From: an uncultured bacterium
GTDB lineage: Bacteria; Cyanobacteriota; Vampirovibrionia; Gastranaerophilales; Gastranaerophilaceae
Assembly (NCBI GenBank): GCA_949294395.1
Contig: CASFGU010000045.1
Span: 1-64,000, forward strand
Direction of reading: 5' to 3'
Length of the DNA: 64,000 nucleotides
Shown: one piece after another, positions 16,592 to 24,902 of the stretch
How positions within the stretch are numbered: position 1 is the stretch's first letter
Layout: the number at the start of each line of letters is the position of its first letter
The notes under the pieces: model-generated
Told to the model about the DNA's origin: nothing
Database searches by the model: none
What the model saw: the letters and a program-made list of their open reading frames with translations, nothing else
Made by a program: the position numbers and the translations under genes

Positions 16592-17656
16592 TTATTCTGC
16601 AGAATCTTCAGCTTTTGGTTCAGTAACAGTCAAAGCAATGCGTTTATCTGTAGGATTAAATTTCAGGATGTATGTCATAACCTTATCTCCTACCTGCAAA
16701 ATATTTCCATCTTTGTTCTGAAGCTCAACTACTTCGTTATGCGGAAGAAGCGCTTCAACACCCGGAAATACTTCTACAAATGCACCGAAATGTTTAATTC
16801 TTGTGATTGTACCTTCAACTTTATCGCCTTCTTTAATTTGTTTTTCAGCCTCTAACCAAGGATCCGGTTCAAGGTTTTTCAAACTCAGGGAAACACGCTG
16901 TTTGTCATGGTCTACAGCAATAACTTCTACATCAATTTTGTCACCGACTTTCAAAATGTCTGTCGGATGGTCAATCCATCGCCACGAAAGCTGTGAAAGA
17001 GGCAGAAGTCCGTCTATACCGCCAAGATCAATAAATGCGCCAAAGTCAGTAATTCTAACGACATCACCTTTAACAATCTGTCCCGGTTCAATCTGAGAGA
17101 ACACATTTTTTCTGGCTTCAACAGCGCTGTCCTCGTAGACCTTTTTATTTGAAAGGATAAAGTTATTCTGCTGGCTGTCAAGGGTTAAGATTTTCAATTC
17201 AATTTTTGAACCAACTTCCAAATCTGTTTCTTTAGCGCGCAGCTGGGAAGACGGAACAAATCCTCTAACGCCTGAAATCTCGACTAAAATACCGCCCTTA
17301 ACGATTCCTGCAATTATACCGAGAATAGTTTCATCCGCAGCTTTTGCTTTTTCAAGTTCTTTCCATGCGTAGGCAAAATCGACTTTTTTGCGGGACAGCA
17401 GAAATTTGCCGTCCTCATCTTCTTCGCGTATAATCAAAAATTCGTATTCTTTGCCTTTTTCAAATTTTTCTTCAACTTTTTCATCTTTGTCAACGGCTTC
17501 TCTTGTTGGAACTACCGCAATTGTTTTGGCACCGATGTCTACCATCACGCCCTGACTGTCGTATCCGCATACGATGCCTTTTACTAAATCGCCTTTTTGA
17601 AAATTGTAATCATATTTTTTCAGCAATTCTTCAAAATCTAATTCACTTGATGTCAT
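16592..17656 (-). CDS. rpsA: 30S ribosomal protein S1 (four S1 domains)
   Basis: The 354-residue product has four S1 RNA-binding domains at about 20-90, 108-172, 193-262 and 278-347. The last two carry the strongest signatures (VRITDFGAFIDLGGIDGLLP and TRIKHFGAFVEVFPGVEALLP). S1 helps mRNAs onto the 30S subunit. Six domains are usual in proteobacteria (about 557 residues), while short versions are typical of cyanobacteria and Gram-positives, in line with the proposed lineage. It is a single-gene unit with its own terminator. Confidence 0.9.
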   Translation of the reverse strand: MTSSELDFEELLKKYDYNFQKGDLVKGIVCGYDSQGVMVDIGAKTIAVVPTREAVDKDEKVEEKFEKGKEYEFLIIREEDEDGKFLLSRKKVDFAYAWKELEKAKAADETILGIIAGIVKGGILVEISGVRGFVPSSQLRAKETDLEVGSKIELKILTLDSQQNNFILSNKKVYEDSAVEARKNVFSQIEPGQIVKGDVVRITDFGAFIDLGGIDGLLPLSQLSWRWIDHPTDILKVGDKIDVEVIAVDHDKQRVSLSLKNLEPDPWLEAEKQIKEGDKVEGTITRIKHFGAFVEVFPGVEALLPHNEVVELQNKDGNILQVGDKVMTYILKFNPTDKRIALTVTEPKAEDSAE

Positions 17657-17778
17657 TTTTACTCCATTGTCCTAGACATATAACTATAAACGTTGCTACT
17701 ATTTTAGCAGATTTTTGTCAATATGTAAAGGTTTTTTAAGCTTCTTTAACAAAATTTAACCATTTATCGCACTAAAAA

Positions 17779-17805
17779 CAGGCGTTTGCACCTGACAAAC
17801 ACCTG
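17779..17805 (-). terminator. valS terminator
   Basis: CAGGCGTTTG / CAAACACCTG (one wobble pair) with a 7-base loop lies about 20 bases past the valS stop and is followed on the minus strand by TTTTT. Confidence 0.8.
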
Positions 17806-17827
17806 AATTTACCTTATATAGCTGGAG

Positions 17828-20503
17828 TTATGCCTTTAATGATTTTATTAAATCATTTATTGCATTTTCCTGCACTGAAATCTCTGCAATGCGTTCCTTT
17901 GTCTGTTCAATAAGTTCTTTCGGAGCGTTTGCAACAAATTTCGGGTTATCAATTCTACCTTGAAGCGATTTTTTCTCGCCTGTAAGCTTGTCAAGTTTCT
18001 TTTGCTGACGTTTAATTTCCTCATTAAAATCTATGAGGTTTTCAAGGTTAAGAACGATTTTTGACGCCGAAACAACTGCTGTTGCTGTCTTTTGCGGAAT
18101 TGGAGCATCTACATCAGCGTAAGAAATTTTCTCAACTTTTGCCAGACGTCTGATATACGATTCGATTGCTTCAAAAACAGCTTTTTCTTTTTTATCTGCT
18201 CTTATTTCAATATCAACTTTCAGAGAAGTCGAGATATTAAAGCTCTGGCGAACATTACGCAGTGATTTAATAGTTTCAAAAACAAGCTCAATTTCTTCAG
18301 CTTCTTCCGGGAACGTCAGTTTTTCATTGTACACAGGGAATTTTGCAACGATAATAGCTTTAGAAAGAATGCCGTCATCATATTCTGATAAACCGTGCGG
18401 GATTAACTGCCATACACTCTCTGTGATATGAGGCATTATTGGATGAAGCATTCTCAACGACATATCAAGAACATATCTCAATACACGCTGTGTATTAGCC
18501 TTCAATTCGGCATCTTGCAGCTGAATTTTTGCAATTTCAACATACCAGTCGCAGTATGAATTCCAGAAGAAATCATAGAGAATATGTGCAGTTTCGCCTA
18601 TTCTGTATTCTGCAATACAGTTATTAATTTCTTTTGCGGTAGTGTTAAGCCTGTCAAGAATCCACTTATCGGCAATTGTAAGATTATCAAAGTCAATTTC
18701 TTTGCTGTCAACGCCTTCAAGATTCATCAACACAAATCTTGATGCGTTCCAGATTTTGTTGGCAAAGTTTCTGCCGTATTCAAATCTTTCATCGCTGATT
18801 TTAATATCCTGACCGCCGTAAGTACAAAGAGAAGTCATAGTAAATCTCAGGGCGTCCGAACCGTATTTATCAATAATTTTGACAGGATCAATAGTGTTGC
18901 CCTTGGATTTTGACATCTTCTGACCTTTTTCGTCCCTGATAAGCCCGTGGATATAAACGACCGGGAACGGAGCCTTTCCTGTAAACTCAAGCCCCATTGT
19001 AATCATTCTTGCAACCCAGAAGAAAATAATATCAAACCCTGTTACAAGAACTGATGTAGGGTAGAATTTTTTGAAATCAGGACTTTCAGTATCAGGCCAG
19101 CCCATAGTAGAGAAAGGCCACAAACCTGACGAGAACCACGTATCAAGAACATCACTGTCCTGAGTGTAATTTTCAGGATCCGGATTTTCTTTTGCAACAA
19201 CCATTTCGCCGGTCTGATTATGGTAATATGCCGGAATCTGATGTCCCCACCACAGCTGGCGCGAAATACACCAGTCGCGGATATTTTCCATCCAGCCGAG
19301 ATAATTCTTTTCCCAGCGTTCCGGAACGAACTTAATCCGTCCGTCTTTAACAGCTGCAATCGCTTCTTTTGCAAGCGGTTCCATTTTAACAAACCACTGT
19401 TCTGAAAGCAGCGGCTCAATTGTAGTTCCGCAGCGCTGGCATTTACCGACATTGTGCTCGTGGTCGCGTGTTCTGAGAAGGAAGTTTTTATAGGAAAGCA
19501 TTCCTATAATTTTTTCTCTTGCTTCGTATCTGTCCAAACCGTGAAATTCCGGAGGAACAGCGCCGCAGGCAATCATCTTGCCCTGTTCGTCAATTACCCA
19601 GATAGGGCTTAAGCCGTGGCGTTTGCCGACTTCAAAGTCATTCGGGTCGTGTGCCGGTGTAATCTTAACAGCACCGGTACCGAAAGATTTATCAACATAC
19701 TCATCTGCAATAATTGGAATTTCTCTGCCGGAAAGCGGGATTATAACCGTTTTGCCAATAAGTTCGGAATACTTGTAATCCGTAGGATTAACGGCAATTG
19801 CGACATCGCCGAAAATAGTTTCCGGACGGGTTGTTGCAACAATAATCGCACCGGATTCGCCTTTAAGCGGGTATGAGATTTCCCACAGATGCCCCTGCTC
19901 TGTTGCGTATTCTGTTTCAACATCAGAAATTGCCGACTGACAGCGCGGACACCAGTTTACAATATATTTACCTTTGTAAATCAAACCTTTTTCATAAAGC
20001 CTTACAAAAACTTCTTTTACAGCATCAGAGCAGCCCTTATCAAAAGTAAATCTTTCCCTTGAGCGGTCAAAAGATGCGCCTAAACGCTTGCACTGGTCGA
20101 GGATTGCGGATTTATGATCGTTTGCCCACTGCCAGGTTTCTTCAAGAAACTTTTCACGACCTAAATCGTAACGGGAAAGCCCTCTTTCTCTGAGCTTTTT
20201 CTCAACGACATTCTGAGTGGCAATTCCGGCGTGGTCTGTTCCCGGAAGCCAGAGGGTTTCAAACCCTGACATTCTGTGATAGCGCGTAAGAATATCCTGC
20301 AGGGTTTCGTCTAACGCGTGCCCCATGTGAAGCACACCCGTAACGTTCGGCGGCGGAATTACAATAGAATAAGGCGGCTTTTTGCTGTTAGCGTCAGCCT
20401 TGAAAAATTCACCGTCCTCCCAGAATTTATATATTCTTTCCTCTGTTGATTTTGCGTCATAAACCGTAGGCAAATCGTCAATTTTTATTGCAGTTTCTGT
20501 CAT
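17828..20503 (-). CDS. valS: valyl-tRNA synthetase
   Basis: The 891-residue class I synthetase charges tRNA-Val. It shows the HIGH-type motif as PPPNVTGVLHMGHAL near residue 50, the editing (CP1) domain with TTRPETIFGDVAIAVNP, the GTDHAGIATQNVVE segment and the KMSKS motif in KGQKMSKSKGN near residue 530. It also has the C-terminal valyl coiled coil ending in LIKSLKA. Length is normal. It is monocistronic with a terminator downstream. No T-box leader is visible in the short spacer upstream. Confidence 0.97.
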   Translation of the reverse strand: MTETAIKIDDLPTVYDAKSTEERIYKFWEDGEFFKADANSKKPPYSIVIPPPNVTGVLHMGHALDETLQDILTRYHRMSGFETLWLPGTDHAGIATQNVVEKKLRERGLSRYDLGREKFLEETWQWANDHKSAILDQCKRLGASFDRSRERFTFDKGCSDAVKEVFVRLYEKGLIYKGKYIVNWCPRCQSAISDVETEYATEQGHLWEISYPLKGESGAIIVATTRPETIFGDVAIAVNPTDYKYSELIGKTVIIPLSGREIPIIADEYVDKSFGTGAVKITPAHDPNDFEVGKRHGLSPIWVIDEQGKMIACGAVPPEFHGLDRYEAREKIIGMLSYKNFLLRTRDHEHNVGKCQRCGTTIEPLLSEQWFVKMEPLAKEAIAAVKDGRIKFVPERWEKNYLGWMENIRDWCISRQLWWGHQIPAYYHNQTGEMVVAKENPDPENYTQDSDVLDTWFSSGLWPFSTMGWPDTESPDFKKFYPTSVLVTGFDIIFFWVARMITMGLEFTGKAPFPVVYIHGLIRDEKGQKMSKSKGNTIDPVKIIDKYGSDALRFTMTSLCTYGGQDIKISDERFEYGRNFANKIWNASRFVLMNLEGVDSKEIDFDNLTIADKWILDRLNTTAKEINNCIAEYRIGETAHILYDFFWNSYCDWYVEIAKIQLQDAELKANTQRVLRYVLDMSLRMLHPIMPHITESVWQLIPHGLSEYDDGILSKAIIVAKFPVYNEKLTFPEEAEEIELVFETIKSLRNVRQSFNISTSLKVDIEIRADKKEKAVFEAIESYIRRLAKVEKISYADVDAPIPQKTATAVVSASKIVLNLENLIDFNEEIKRQQKKLDKLTGEKKSLQGRIDNPKFVANAPKELIEQTKERIAEISVQENAINDLIKSLKA

Positions 20504-20570
20504 TTCAAATCCTTTTTACTTATACCTCTCTAACAACAGAATAGCACAAAAAAATATATATTAAACAAAA

Positions 20571-20603
20571 AAACAGGCAAAATCCGTAAAATTTTGCCTG
20601 TTT
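20571..20603 (-). terminator. terminator after the 20622-21599 gene
   Basis: A perfect 13-bp stem AAACAGGCAAAAT / ATTTTGCCTGTTT with a 7-base loop starts 19 bases after the stop. It is symmetrical enough to work in both directions. Confidence 0.85.
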
Positions 20604-20621
20604 AAAAATATAAAAAATGTA

Positions 20622-21599
20622 TTACTCTAAACCTCTGTTTCTAAATTCTTCTTTAGAAATTGCTTTGCCGTCAGGAGTATAGAACCACTGGTTTTTGCCA
20701 TCCGGCGAGGTTTTTATTTTGTAGCCGTCTGCAAGCACCTGTTCTGTCGCATTTAGATAATCTTCTCTAAGCTTTATACCATCATGAGAATAGGTTGCAG
20801 ATACTGTTGATTGCTCTGTAGTCTCAGTTACACGTTGACGTTTATTTTCTAAATATTCAACTTCGCGCATTCCGGGAACAACTGTTAGTTCTGAAGTCCC
20901 TAAATGGTCAGTAAGCATTATGCTCTGAAGCGACATTACGCCATCATGTGATTTTGTTTGAGGGGTATTTCCGGAAGAAGTCTTTGAATACAAATCCGCA
21001 ACCTCATCACCTTTATTATACCCGACCCAGACATCAGAATTTTTTATAATTGTTCCATCGCTTAAGCGCAAATTTGCATTGTCAATTACATCTTTATCAT
21101 TACCTTCATTGGCTTTAAGTACAACATCATTACAGCCTATAATATTGTATTTGTCATTTTTGGCAGTATCAGAAATTACTGCATGCTGCAAGCCTTCAAA
21201 GTCAAATGAACCGTCTTTATTTTTACGGATTTGAGGCTGTTGATAAGCACCATTTTCACCTTTTAGGGGAGGTTGTTTTTCATATTCAACGACAGTACCG
21301 TCTGTTAAAGTTGCTTTGTAAACAACTTTAGTTTGAAAAACACCATCTTTATCCTTGTAGCGCTCTGCTTTTGTTTCAAGCTTTTTCATTGCGCCTTTTG
21401 AAAAAATAAGACCGCCGGTCTTTTCTCCCGGAGTTTCCGGCATATTTCCGGTATTTTTAGCAGCAGCTGTGCCATTTTTTGTCAGAGCTTTGCCGATTTC
21501 AGCAGCATCAGCCGGCTTTTTACCGCGAACCTGCTGTGCAGATAAACTTCCTTGAGCTGCAGAAGGGCCTGCCAGCTGTTTTGTTGGGTCAATAGTCAT
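20622..21599 (-). CDS. unrecognised leaderless protein with shared promoter
   Basis: The 325-residue product starts MTIDPTKQLAG, close to the MTFDKANSITG start of the 607-residue protein. The ATG at 21599 is preferred over 21641 because AAAGGA lies about 8 bases before it. The first 75 residues are polar and probably disordered. The rest is beta-rich with repeated phrases such as DGTVVEYE, DGSFDFEG, DGTIIKNSDVWVG and DGKAISKEEF. No signal peptide or membrane segment, and no recognised family. The promoter (21717-21796) has the same three-part layout as those of the 6868-7410 and 14505-16328 genes, so the three are probably co-regulated. Confidence 0.85.
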   Translation of the reverse strand: MTIDPTKQLAGPSAAQGSLSAQQVRGKKPADAAEIGKALTKNGTAAAKNTGNMPETPGEKTGGLIFSKGAMKKLETKAERYKDKDGVFQTKVVYKATLTDGTVVEYEKQPPLKGENGAYQQPQIRKNKDGSFDFEGLQHAVISDTAKNDKYNIIGCNDVVLKANEGNDKDVIDNANLRLSDGTIIKNSDVWVGYNKGDEVADLYSKTSSGNTPQTKSHDGVMSLQSIMLTDHLGTSELTVVPGMREVEYLENKRQRVTETTEQSTVSATYSHDGIKLREDYLNATEQVLADGYKIKTSPDGKNQWFYTPDGKAISKEEFRNRGLE

Positions 21600-21716
21600 A
21601 ATACTTTCCTTTCTGAGACTTAACCATTCTGGTTTGCGCATCTCTTTTACTTCACTCGTGTTTCACTTATGAATCAATAAAGTATTATTGCCCCGAACAA
21701 TTTACACGCCCCCTCC

Positions 21717-21796
21717 ATATCATATCATATCATATCATATAGCAGATTATACAATGGTTTCAGCCTATTTAAAATTTAAATTTACATTTCGTTACA
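21717..21796 (-). promoter_or_regulatory. third shared-architecture promoter with ATATC repeats
   Basis: On the minus strand: TGTAAC-n4-TGTAAA (21796-21780), TTTAAA (21773-21768), a 16-base spacer with CTGAAA, and TATAAT (21751-21746). About five perfect tandem copies of an ATATC-type pentamer follow (21717-21740). The pentamer sequence differs from the 7530 copy, but unit length and position are the same. Confidence 0.65.
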
Positions 21797-21997
21797 TTTT
21801 AAAATTTATGACAATTTCTTAACACTCCGGCCTGTTCCGTAATGTTAATTTCTTCTCATACCCGACACCAGTGCCTTACGTTAAACATCCTTACTATACA
21901 AATTCATCAACTGTTCATAACAAAATCACTCAACGCAAAATAAAGGAATATAAATCCAAAATAAAACTGGTTAAATGTTCTTACACTTCACCAAAGT

Positions 21998-22029
21998 AAC
22001 AGGCGCAGCCGCGTTCGGCTGCGCCTGTT
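21998..22029 (+). terminator. plus-strand terminator without an obvious gene
   Basis: AACAGGCGCAGCC / GGCTGCGCCTGTT (13 bp, 6-base loop) is followed on the plus strand by TTTTTAA, the layout of a rightward terminator. No plus-strand ORF precedes it. The stretch 21800-21997 has a possible -10 TATACA at about 21894 but no clear -35. It may end a short non-coding transcript, or serve the leftward HTH gene imperfectly. Confidence 0.55.
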
Positions 22030-22058
22030 TTTTAATATCCCTTAAATCCGCTTAATTA

Positions 22059-22280
22059 TTAGTTTTTTTCTTCTAACAGCCTGCAAACATCAATATTCAA
22101 AGCATTTGCAAGCTTATTCAGGGTTTTTACTGTTATATTCTGCTTACCGGCTTCAATTTTACCTATATATTTTTCATGTACATCAATAAGCTCGGCCAGC
22201 TGTGCCTGCGTTAACCGCTTTATTGTACGCTCTACACGTACATTTAAAGCAATTCTGGAAAACAATTCGTTATCATCCAT
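22059..22280 (-). CDS. XRE-family HTH regulator
   Basis: The 73-residue product is a single helix-turn-helix domain: LTQAQLAELIDVHEKYIGKIEAGKQNITVKTLNKLANAL is a textbook Cro/C1-type XRE fold. It is divergent from a prepilin gene. The 116-bp interval between them contains a perfect 14-bp palindrome (22317-22351), a likely operator, and GAGTA-n6-TACTC next to the start. It probably represses itself and the prepilin. The same pairing occurs twice more in this window. Confidence 0.9.
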   Translation of the reverse strand: MDDNELFSRIALNVRVERTIKRLTQAQLAELIDVHEKYIGKIEAGKQNITVKTLNKLANALNIDVCRLLEEKN

Positions 22281-22316
22281 AAATTAATAATATGAGTATT
22301 TTATTACTCCATAAAC

Positions 22317-22351
22317 AATATATAATACTATATAATGTAGTATTATATATT
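22317..22351. promoter_or_regulatory. palindromic operator between HTH and prepilin genes
   Basis: AATATATAATACTA (22317-22330) and TAGTATTATATATT (22338-22351) form a perfect 14-bp inverted repeat around TATAATG. The 13-mer ACTATATAATGTA (22327-22339) is repeated exactly at 37353-37365, between another HTH/prepilin pair. A TATAAT in the centre suggests that binding would block a promoter. Confidence 0.65.
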
Positions 22352-22396
22352 GACTTAAAAGATTTATAATGATATTATTCCTTTAAATAAGGAGGG

Positions 22397-23251
22397 ATGA
22401 TGAAAGGAAAATTTCAACAAAATACGGCAGACTACACAAAAATGGCATTCACGCTGGCAGAAGTTCTTATAACACTAGGAATAATAGGAGTTGTATCTGC
22501 AATGACAATGCCGGCTTTGATAAATAAGACAAGAAACAAAGAACTTCACACAGCCTTTTTAAAAACATATTCCGAATTAAATCAGGTTGCAGGATTATTT
22601 AAGGCTCATTATGGAATTTCAGTTTCAGAGTACACTGCGCAGGAAAACGGTTCTGTTAGCGGAGGAGAAAGTATAAAACCTGCTATTGCAAACAAAATAT
22701 TTGCTTATTATAAAGGTTCAAAAAATTTGACATCAGGCGGTCAAGGAACCGATGATGGTGACGGTAATTTTATCCCGTGGTATAATATGAATAATTTGAA
22801 CGGGAGCAGTTTTTCAGGCGGAGCAAACAATTCAGGCAAAAATTCTTCCTTCATGTGCGATAATTCCGCCTTCGTAAATAACTTATCCGGAGCTTTGTTT
22901 ATTTTAAATGATGCCCCAAAACCAGGTCAGAACGGCCCTGTAATCTGTGTTGACGTAAATGGTAAAAAGGGCCCTAACAGATATGGAATCGACTATTTTA
23001 TGTTTATATTCACTACAGGTGGAACAGTAATTCCGGTAGGTCAAGAACACAAAAACAATCCTACAGCCTGTAATTCTAATAATGGAACCTGCGGCAATTT
23101 TAATAATATAGGTGCAGCATACTGTTCAAATACTACATCAGCTATGACTAAAAATACTTCCTGTGCTTATTATGCTCTCACAAATACTCACCCGACAGAA
23201 GAAGGAAAAGATTACTGGACGGATTTTTTAGGCGAGGTCTACAGCAGGTAG
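22397..23251 (+). CDS. prepilin-like protein (type IV pilin N-terminus)
   Basis: The 284-residue product has a short basic leader and then the class III signal AFTLAEVLITLGIIGVV, with Glu at position 5 of the mature helix as required for PilD-type cleavage and methylation. The C-terminal region is Gly/Asn/Ser-rich with several Cys (possible disulphides) and the phrase VICVDVNGKKGPNRYGIDYF, which recurs in altered form in the other two prepilins here. AAGGAGGG abuts the first ATG (22397), so the second ATG at 22400 may be the real start. It is probably a minor pilin or pseudopilin for the PilQ/B/C machine at 38-43.5 kb. Confidence 0.9.
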   Translation: MMKGKFQQNTADYTKMAFTLAEVLITLGIIGVVSAMTMPALINKTRNKELHTAFLKTYSELNQVAGLFKAHYGISVSEYTAQENGSVSGGESIKPAIANKIFAYYKGSKNLTSGGQGTDDGDGNFIPWYNMNNLNGSSFSGGANNSGKNSSFMCDNSAFVNNLSGALFILNDAPKPGQNGPVICVDVNGKKGPNRYGIDYFMFIFTTGGTVIPVGQEHKNNPTACNSNNGTCGNFNNIGAAYCSNTTSAMTKNTSCAYYALTNTHPTEEGKDYWTDFLGEVYSR

Positions 23252-23277
23252 AATTAAACAGATATGCCCACTCTTGC

Positions 23278-24033
23278 TTATTCCGTTAACATCTGCTTTG
23301 CGGTTTTGCCGCCTTTTTCAACCGGATTGATAATGTAAGATGGTATCAAATTTAAAGAACTTCCGTTATCCGAAACGACCGACAGAACAAAAAGGTCATA
23401 CCCCCACTTATTAGGCTTTTTCATTCCGTTAACGTCAACCGCAAAAATTCTCATACCACTCCAGCCGCTCATAAGCAATATAGTTCCGTCAGACAATACG
23501 TAAGCTTTCCGGTCTTTTTCAATTGCACTTTTCCGCCACCAGGAAGCAGCGGCTGTTGCTTTATTAACATCTACATCAGACATATCTTCATTATTCTGCT
23601 TTTTAATTGTATCAACACCGCTGTATTCCGGTATACAGCCGTTTTTTAAAGCATTATTTTCGCATACCTTAATGATTTTAATTGTATGCTCAAATTCCTG
23701 CTGAAAAATACCACAGTCATCAGTATATCCGTAATGGTCAGCAGAACCAGACTGCCACTGCTTACAATTACCGTTCTCATCATAAGCAAGACAGGCAAGT
23801 CCTTTATACTTTGACTGGGGCCAGAGGAAACACTGCAGAGGGGAGCCGCCATTGTTAACCTCCATCTGCTTCAAAGACTGCGAGAGCATAGAATAAACCT
23901 TTTTAAACTGACTTTTCAAAGCAGCTTCCTGATACTTGTTTACCAGTGCCGGCAAAGTCATTGCCGCAACTATCCCGATTATCCCCAGAGTTACCAGCAC
24001 TTCCGCCAGCGTAAACCCGTTATTTTTCATCAA
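23278..24033 (-). CDS. prepilin-like protein
   Basis: The 251-residue product starts MMKNNGFTLAEVLVTLGIIGIV, a class III prepilin signal with Glu5, followed by AAMTLPALVNKYQEAALKSQFKKVYSML. The globular domain has six or more Cys and the conserved AVDVNGMKKPNKWGYDLFVLSV block near its C-terminus. It converges with the previous prepilin (26-base gap) and diverges from an XRE gene at 24099. A minor pilin role is likely. Confidence 0.9.
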   Translation of the reverse strand: MMKNNGFTLAEVLVTLGIIGIVAAMTLPALVNKYQEAALKSQFKKVYSMLSQSLKQMEVNNGGSPLQCFLWPQSKYKGLACLAYDENGNCKQWQSGSADHYGYTDDCGIFQQEFEHTIKIIKVCENNALKNGCIPEYSGVDTIKKQNNEDMSDVDVNKATAAASWWRKSAIEKDRKAYVLSDGTILLMSGWSGMRIFAVDVNGMKKPNKWGYDLFVLSVVSDNGSSLNLIPSYIINPVEKGGKTAKQMLTE

Positions 24034-24052
24034 AACTCCTTTCCTTCTGTTC

Positions 24053-24085
24053 TAATATTAGCACAATTTGTTCTTAATTTAGCAC
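24053..24085. promoter_or_regulatory. direct-repeat operator between prepilin and HTH genes
   Basis: TAATATTAGCAC (24053-24064) and TTAATTTAGCAC (24074-24085) are near-identical 12-mers spaced 21 bp apart, two helical turns, in the 65-bp divergent interval. They are a plausible tandem site for the XRE protein encoded at 24099. Confidence 0.5.
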
Positions 24086-24098
24086 TAAAATTAAAAAA

Positions 24099-24374
24099 AT
24101 GCAAGAAATTTTTGAAGAAAATAAATCAAAATATAAACAGGAAATAGGCTCAATAATAAAGAAATACAGACAGAAATCCAACAAATCAATAAGCCTTATC
24201 TCTGCAGAAATAGGAATGACAAAGTCCATGTGGGCAGACTTAGAAAAAGGTATCAAAGACCCGCAGCTGAGCACACTGTTGAGAATGGCGCAGGGGCTCA
24301 ATATTCCCGCATCACAAATCGTAAAAGAACTCGAAACAAACCTCGGTCAAGATTTTACATTAATTGAATTATAG
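24099..24374 (+). CDS. XRE-family HTH regulator
   Basis: The 91-residue product has an XRE helix-turn-helix (IISLISAEIGMTKSMWADLEKG-type: SKSISLISAEIGM...MWADLEKGIKDPQLSTLLRMAQGL) with a short N-terminal helix. The ATG follows an A-rich run with no ribosome binding site, so the mRNA may be leaderless. It is divergent from the 23278-24033 prepilin gene. Confidence 0.88.
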   Translation: MQEIFEENKSKYKQEIGSIIKKYRQKSNKSISLISAEIGMTKSMWADLEKGIKDPQLSTLLRMAQGLNIPASQIVKELETNLGQDFTLIEL

Positions 24375-24398
24375 AAAATTTCTGTATATTATAAAATT

Positions 24399-24854
24399 AT
24401 GAAAAAGATTTTTTTAATTTTTACACTTTTGTTTATGACGCCGGCAGCCGGAGCGTTTGAGATACCGACAGGAGTTCCTGCGGACATTTCTCAGGAAGAA
24501 ATAACCTCATACCTTAACAAATCGCAGCTTGGAATGCCTTACTGGCAGGCGCTTAATCAGGATTTGCCCTTTTTGCTTGTGTTTGCAAACTCTGAGAATC
24601 TTTTTTCACTCGTAAGGCTTGCCCCTATAGGCAAAATGGTCTATGAAGAATTTAAAGGTAAGTACAATTTTTGCGCGCTCAATACAAAATATCAGGAAAA
24701 TCAGGATTTTGCACGATTATTCAATGTGGAAGATGAACCGGCACTCTTTATCATTAATACAAAGGCAAAGACATATACGTTTGTTGACAAAAAATATTAC
24801 AATAAACGCAAATTACGAAAAATTCTAACAATTTATGCAGAGCAGTCACAATAA
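24399..24854 (+). CDS. exported thioredoxin-fold-like protein without CXXC
   Basis: The 151-residue product has a clear Sec signal peptide (MKKIFLIFTLLFMTPAAGAFE, cleavage near residue 19). The mature part LPFLLVFANSENLFSLVRLAPIGKMV...FARLFNVEDEPALFIINTKAKTYTFV resembles a thioredoxin fold, with the cis-Pro region as EPALFI. The CXXC redox motif is missing, so it is not an oxidoreductase by that mechanism. It follows the XRE gene by 24 bases and may be co-transcribed with it. Function unknown; a periplasmic partner in pilus assembly is possible. Confidence 0.75.
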   Translation: MKKIFLIFTLLFMTPAAGAFEIPTGVPADISQEEITSYLNKSQLGMPYWQALNQDLPFLLVFANSENLFSLVRLAPIGKMVYEEFKGKYNFCALNTKYQENQDFARLFNVEDEPALFIINTKAKTYTFVDKKYYNKRKLRKILTIYAEQSQ

Positions 24855-24884
24855 AAAAAGGAACCCTGAAACGGATTCCTTTTT
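24855..24884. terminator. bidirectional terminator between convergent genes
   Basis: AAAAAGGAA / TTCCTTTTT arms (24855-24863 and 24876-24884) separate the rightward thioredoxin-like gene from leftward fabI and carry T tracts on both strands. Confidence 0.8.
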
Positions 24885-24902
24885 ATTATTAAACCGGAAA
24901 GA

